A stretch of 16,740 nucleotides of DNA. It comes from Rhodospirillales bacterium (GTDB lineage: Bacteria > Pseudomonadota > Alphaproteobacteria > UBA8366 > JADFVY01). The stretch covers positions 1 to 16,740 of the forward strand of contig JAHELM010000005.1 of assembly GCA_024644185.1 (NCBI GenBank). The letters are read 5' to 3'. A model generated the notes under the pieces. The model was not told the DNA's origin and ran no database searches. It worked only from the letters and a program-made list of their open reading frames with translations. The position numbers and the translations under genes are program-made. The stretch's first letter is position 1. Every line of letters begins with the position of its first letter. Below are positions 13,578 through 16,740 of the stretch, piece by piece.

Positions 13578-15350
13578 ATGCATCGAACGGGTCGAAATTT
13601 CGCGCGCGGACTGGGCGGCGCCGCCGCTGTCGTCATGTTTGCCACGCTTGCCGGATGTGCGGGCGACAATCGCGAAAACCTCGGAGAGGATCCGGCGCGG
13701 GCCGGCGCCCGTTTGCCGGCCGCCGTGATCGAGCCGGCGGGGGATCGTTCGCCCTTCGGCAACTACCTGGTGGGCCTTCTGGCCGAACGCCAGCACGATT
13801 ACGGACGCGCCGCCGAGGCGTTCGGTCATGCCCTGCAAGACAGTCCGGACGATATGGCACTGACGCAGCGGGCCTTTTATGCCGCGCTGCAGGCGGGGCG
13901 CTACGACGCGGCGCTGCGGCATGCCGATCGCCTGGAAGCGGCGGGTCTGGACACGCCGATCGCCAGACTTCTGCAGGTCGCGGGGTCGATGAGGACGGCG
14001 GATTACCCCGCCGCGCTGCGCCGGCTGGAGGCGATGGACCGATCGTCCGATCTGGCCCGGCTGTCGGTGCCATTGGCCCTGGGCTGGGCACGTCTCGGCG
14101 CCGGCGAGACCGCGCGCGCGCTGGCGGCGCTCGCTCCGCTCGACGAGATTTCCGGTTTCCGTTTGCTGCGCCTGTTGCATGAGGGCTTCATCAACGAACT
14201 GGCCGGACGGCCGGCGGCGGCGGAAGCCGCCTATCGCGAGGCGATGGATGGCCCCCCGGCGGATGCCCCGCTGCGCGCGGTGCGGGCGCTCGGCGGATTT
14301 CTCGAACGTCAGGACCGGACCGCCGAGGCGCGGGCGCTTTACCAGGCACATGGCGGGTTCGCGCCGGGCGAGCCGCTGGCCGACGACACGGCGGCGCGCC
14401 TGGCCGAGGGACGCAAGCCGGAACCGCTGGTCGGCAGCCCGGCGGAAGGGCTGGCGGAGAGCTTCTTCGACATCGCCAGCGCCCTGCCGCGCGACCGGGC
14501 CGGCGAGGTCGTTCTGATCTATGCGCGACTGGCGCTTTACCTGAAGCCCGACTTCCCGCTGGCGCAGCTTCTGCTGGGCGAGGTTCTGGACGGATTCGGG
14601 CGCTACGAGGAAGCGGCGGAGATTTACCGCAAGATCGACAGCCAGGATCCGCTGGCCTGGATCGCGCAGCTCCGCCTGGCCGACAATATCTACGATCTCG
14701 GCGACACCGAGGGGGCCATCGCCCTGCTGCGCCGGATGGCCGACAGCAGGCCCGAGCGCACCGACGCCCTGATCCGGCTGGGCAATATCCTGCGCTACAA
14801 GGAACGCTTCAAGGAGGCTGCGGCCACCTATGACGAGGCGGTGGCGCGGATCGGGACCGTCGATCGCGACCACTGGAGCCTGCTTTACAGCCGTGGGATC
14901 GCCCTCGAGCGCTCTGGCCGGTGGGAGCAGGCCGAGGCCGATTTCCTGCACGCGCTCGAACTCGAGCCGGAACAGCCCTTCGTCCTCAACTATCTCGGCT
15001 ATAGCTGGGTCGAGAAGGGAATCAACCTCGACCGGGCAAGATCCATGCTGGAACGCGCGGTGGCCAAGCGTCCCGACGACGGCTACATCGTCGACAGCAT
15101 GGGCTGGGCGCTGTACAAGCTGGGCGAGCATGAGAAGGCGGCGGCCTATCTGGAGCGCGCGGTCGCCCTGCAGCCGCAGGACCCGGTGATCAACGACCAT
15201 CTCGGCGATGCCTATTGGCGGGTTGGCCGCACCAAGGAAGCCCGTATCCAGTGGTCTCGCGTTCTCGGGATGGACCCCGAGCCGAAACTGCTCGACGAGA
15301 TCCGGCGCAAGCTGGAGAAGGGTCTGCAGCCGCCGGACGCCGGGGGATGA
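13578..15350 (+). CDS. TPR-repeat outer-membrane lipoprotein, LbcA-like
   Basis: Predicted lipoprotein of 590 residues made almost wholly of tetratricopeptide repeats. ATG 13578 has GAGGA about five bases upstream. It begins a lipoprotein signal (basic MHRTGRNFARG, hydrophobic core, LAGC with lipidated Cys27 and Ala at +2, compatible with the outer membrane). The frame is open further upstream into the ETF-QO gene, but that part is not credible. Repeats start near residue 60 (YLVGLLAERQHDYGRAAEAF) and run to the end. The last ones are clearest: NYLGYSWVEKGINLDRA, VDSMGWALYKLGEHEKAA and NDHLGDAYWRVGRTKEA. Length, lipidation, the DSMGWALY-type C-terminal repeats and the position before ispE resemble Pseudomonas LbcA (PA4667), an adaptor that presents peptidoglycan hydrolases to the protease CtpA. 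That function here is inferred. The stop overlaps the ispE start (ATGA). Confidence 0.85.
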   Translation: MHRTGRNFARGLGGAAAVVMFATLAGCAGDNRENLGEDPARAGARLPAAVIEPAGDRSPFGNYLVGLLAERQHDYGRAAEAFGHALQDSPDDMALTQRAFYAALQAGRYDAALRHADRLEAAGLDTPIARLLQVAGSMRTADYPAALRRLEAMDRSSDLARLSVPLALGWARLGAGETARALAALAPLDEISGFRLLRLLHEGFINELAGRPAAAEAAYREAMDGPPADAPLRAVRALGGFLERQDRTAEARALYQAHGGFAPGEPLADDTAARLAEGRKPEPLVGSPAEGLAESFFDIASALPRDRAGEVVLIYARLALYLKPDFPLAQLLLGEVLDGFGRYEEAAEIYRKIDSQDPLAWIAQLRLADNIYDLGDTEGAIALLRRMADSRPERTDALIRLGNILRYKERFKEAAATYDEAVARIGTVDRDHWSLLYSRGIALERSGRWEQAEADFLHALELEPEQPFVLNYLGYSWVEKGINLDRARSMLERAVAKRPDDGYIVDSMGWALYKLGEHEKAAAYLERAVALQPQDPVINDHLGDAYWRVGRTKEARIQWSRVLGMDPEPKLLDEIRRKLEKGLQPPDAGG

Positions 15351-16234
15351 CCGTGGCGGATACGCCGGTTCGCCTGCGGGCGCCGGCGAAGCTCAATCTC
15401 TATCTGCATGTCACCGGCCGGCGTGGGGACGGATACCATCTGCTCGACAGTCTGGTGGTTTTCACCGATCTGGCCGATACGCTGGAATTGTCGCCGTCGC
15501 CGTCGCCGGCGTTGACGCTGGATGTCGAGGGGCCCCTGGCGGGGCAGGCCGGGCCGGTGGGGGACAATCTGGTGCTGCGCGCGGCGCGGCTGCTGGCGCA
15601 GGCGACCGGTGCGCAACGGGGCGCCCGCATGCGTCTGGTCAAGCGGATCCCGGCCGCCGCCGGTCTCGGTGGCGGGTCGTCGGATGCCGCCGCGGCGCTG
15701 ACGGGGTTGATGCGCCTGTGGGATATCGCGCCCGAACGCGTCGACCTGCCGGCGCTGGCGTTGCGGCTGGGGGCCGATGTGCCGGTCTGCCTTGGCGGAC
15801 GGCCGGCCTTTGTCGGCGGCATCGGCGAGACGATCGATCCGGCGCCGGACTTGCCGCCGGCCGGCTTGCTGCTGGTCAATCCCGGCACCCGACTGCCGAC
15901 GCCCGCGGTCTTCGCCGCGCGGCGCGGGGATTTTTCCGGTTCCGCCCGATTCGCCACGCCGCCGGCCGATGCCGCGGGCCTGGCGGCGCTTCTGGCCGGG
16001 CGTGGCAACGATCTGACCGGGGCCGCCCGCGGCCTGGCGCCACAGATCGGCGATGTCCTGGCGGCGCTGGCCGGGTTGCCGGGTTGCCTTCTGGCCCGGA
16101 TGACCGGCAGCGGGGCCACCTGTTTTGGCCTGTTCGACGATGCGGATGCGGCGGCGGCGGCGGCGAAATCGCCCGCGCTGGCCGGCCGGGACTGGTGGAT
16201 TGCGGCGACCCGCATCCGGTCGGCGGAAGGCTGA
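15347..16234 (+). CDS. ispE: 4-diphosphocytidyl-2-C-methyl-D-erythritol kinase
   Basis: GHMP-fold kinase that phosphorylates CDP-methylerythritol with ATP in the MEP pathway to isoprenoid precursors; cytoplasmic. The 295-residue protein is normal for the family. It shows APAKLNLYLHVTGRRGDGYH (catalytic Lys15), the ATP loop PAAAGLGGGSSDAAAAL (102-118), Asp144 in LGADVPVCLGG, and the C-terminal MTGSGATCFGLF motif. ATG 15347 overlaps the TPR gene stop as ATGA. A GTG two codons on (15353) has better spacing from the GGGGGA tract and could be the true start; the difference is two residues. The coupling suggests co-transcription with the TPR lipoprotein gene. The stop is 66 bp before tRNA-Gln. Confidence 0.96.
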   Translation: MTVADTPVRLRAPAKLNLYLHVTGRRGDGYHLLDSLVVFTDLADTLELSPSPSPALTLDVEGPLAGQAGPVGDNLVLRAARLLAQATGAQRGARMRLVKRIPAAAGLGGGSSDAAAALTGLMRLWDIAPERVDLPALALRLGADVPVCLGGRPAFVGGIGETIDPAPDLPPAGLLLVNPGTRLPTPAVFAARRGDFSGSARFATPPADAAGLAALLAGRGNDLTGAARGLAPQIGDVLAALAGLPGCLLARMTGSGATCFGLFDDADAAAAAAKSPALAGRDWWIAATRIRSAEG

Positions 16235-16243
16235 TCCAGACTC

Positions 16244-16272
16244 TTGCCCGGCCGATCGCTTCGTCCTATTGT
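16244..16272 (+). promoter_or_regulatory. Candidate promoter of tRNA-Gln
   Basis: TTGCCC (16244-16249), 17 bases, TATTGT (16267-16272), followed by a GC-only discriminator (GCGGCCC) as is usual for growth-rate-controlled stable RNA promoters. Transcription would start near 16279, leaving a leader of about 22 bases before the mature tRNA. A GCCCG-CGAT-CGGGC hairpin (16280-16293) occupies that leader. Confidence 0.45.
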
Positions 16273-16300
16273 GCGGCCCGCCCGCGATCGGGCTGGTTGT

Positions 16301-16374
16301 TGGGGCGTGGCCAAGCGGTAAGGCAACGGTTTTTGGTATCGTGATCCCAGGTTCGAATCCTGGCGCCCCAGCCA
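16301..16374 (+). tRNA. tRNA-Gln (anticodon TTG), CCA encoded
   Basis: A complete cloverleaf can be folded. The acceptor stem is TGGGGCG (16301-16307) with CGCCCCA (16364-16370), then discriminator G16371 and encoded CCA (16372-16374). The D arm contains GCCAAGCGGTAAGGC. The anticodon stem ACGGT/ATCGT (one G-U pair) closes loop TTTTGGT, with anticodon TTG at 16333-16335. The T arm is CCAGG-TTCGAAT-CCTGG. The weak U1-A72 pair and G73 are known glutamine identity elements. UUG reads CAA and, by wobble, CAG. No variable-arm extension and no duplication of the 3' end is visible nearby, so there is no sign that it serves as an integration site here. Confidence 0.97.
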
Positions 16375-16377
16375 ATC

Positions 16378-16740
16378 TCAACGCGAATGCGGCGCGGCCG
16401 CGGATACCCGATCGAGCGTTGCCCGCACCTTGCGCGCCAGATCGGCGCGGCTGAACGGCTTCGACAGCAGTTCCGCCTCCATCGTCGCCATGTCGCCCCG
16501 CTCGTTGCGGCGAACCACATCCTCGGCATAGCCCGACATGAACAAGACCTTCAGATCCGGCCGCAGCTTGCGGGCCGCCTCGGCGATCGCCGCGCCGCTG
16601 CTGCCGCCGGGCAGAACCACGTCGGACAGCAGCATGTCGATCGCCGGATTGGCCCGCACTTGCGGGATCGCGGTCTCCGCATCCTCTGCCTCGAGGACGG
16701 AATAACCGAGGCTGCGCAACAGCGCCACGGTCAAATGGCG
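16378..16740 (-). CDS. Response-regulator receiver domain, C-terminal fragment (cut by window edge)
   Basis: The last 120 residues of a two-component protein that continues off the right edge, ending at TGA (16380-16378, minus strand). The fragment is most of a receiver (REC) domain. The phosphoacceptor is Asp40 of the visible part in MLLSDVVLPGG, the switch Ser is in FMSGYAED (Ser69), and the conserved Lys is in LLSKPFS (Lys94). The upstream portion RHLTVALLRSLGYSVLEAEDAETA is typical of receivers fused to the C terminus of PAS-type hybrid histidine kinases. The short tail after the REC fold (RVSAAAPHSR) shows no output domain. A hybrid kinase is therefore likelier than a DNA-binding regulator, but this is inference. 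Its 3' end lies three bases from the tRNA-Gln CCA end, convergent. Confidence 0.88.
   Translation of the reverse strand, partial: RHLTVALLRSLGYSVLEAEDAETAIPQVRANPAIDMLLSDVVLPGGSSGAAIAEAARKLRPDLKVLFMSGYAEDVVRRNERGDMATMEAELLSKPFSRADLARKVRATLDRVSAAAPHSR

Noticed and set aside
11711..13762. A 683-codon open frame antisense to the ETF-QO gene
   Set aside because: The ETF-QO product on the plus strand is unmistakable from its FAD and cluster motifs; the antisense product resembles no family.
13554..15200. A 548-codon frame antisense to the TPR lipoprotein gene
   Set aside because: No motifs, and repeated Gln/Arg-rich text mirrors the TPR codons on the other strand.
16301..16380. tRNA-Gln as an attachment site for an integrated element
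   Set aside because: No integrase gene and no repeat of the tRNA 3' end is visible within the window; the flanking genes look like ordinary backbone.

Overview
The window looks like chromosomal backbone from a high-GC alphaproteobacterium, probably of a Rhodospirillales-like lineage. The evidence is the strongly G/C-ending codon use, an ETF-ubiquinone oxidoreductase, a type II homoserine kinase directly followed by rnhA, an alphaproteobacterial-style family 4 uracil-DNA glycosylase, a ScsB/DsbD-type thiol reductase and a tRNA-Gln with an encoded CCA end. The order-level placement is inference. I see no insertion sequence, phage gene, CRISPR array, rRNA or integration scar, and no gene-free stretch longer than about 140 bases.

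Layout. (1) Positions 2-2305, plus strand: a tight run of thrB (5' end off the window), rnhA and a proline iminopeptidase, with a 4-bp gap and then an ATGA overlap. (2) Positions 2315-11714, minus strand: eight genes. In transcription order these are a family 4-like uracil-DNA glycosylase, a soluble lytic transglycosylase, moaB (overlapping the transglycosylase by 11 bp), an APH-fold phosphotransferase, a PA0069-family radical SAM protein, a Sel1-repeat lipoprotein, a DsbD/ScsB-like membrane thiol reductase and a Prx5-type peroxiredoxin. Gaps of 58-123 bp suggest several transcription units, and candidate promoters precede the radical SAM gene and the thiol reductase. (3) Positions 11849-16374, plus strand: ETF-QO, a TPR lipoprotein that resembles the Pseudomonas LbcA family, ispE (ATGA overlap) and tRNA-Gln(UUG). 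(4) From 16378 to the right edge, minus strand: the C-terminal receiver domain of a response regulator or hybrid kinase, cut by the window.

How the genes fit together. Most are housekeeping: threonine and isoprenoid biosynthesis, RNA/DNA hybrid removal, uracil repair, fatty-acid and amino-acid electron transfer, and molybdenum cofactor. Envelope functions recur (lytic transglycosylase, two lipoproteins with TPR or Sel1 repeats, periplasmic thiol reduction). The most suggestive context is TPR lipoprotein-ispE-tRNA-Gln, which resembles the lbcA region of Pseudomonas. I found no convincing new multi-gene system. The points worth a second look are a glycosylase lacking half of its expected Fe-S ligands, a radical SAM gene whose promoter predicts a leaderless mRNA, nested inverted repeats in the only divergent intergenic region, and an orphan kinase with an altered catalytic motif.
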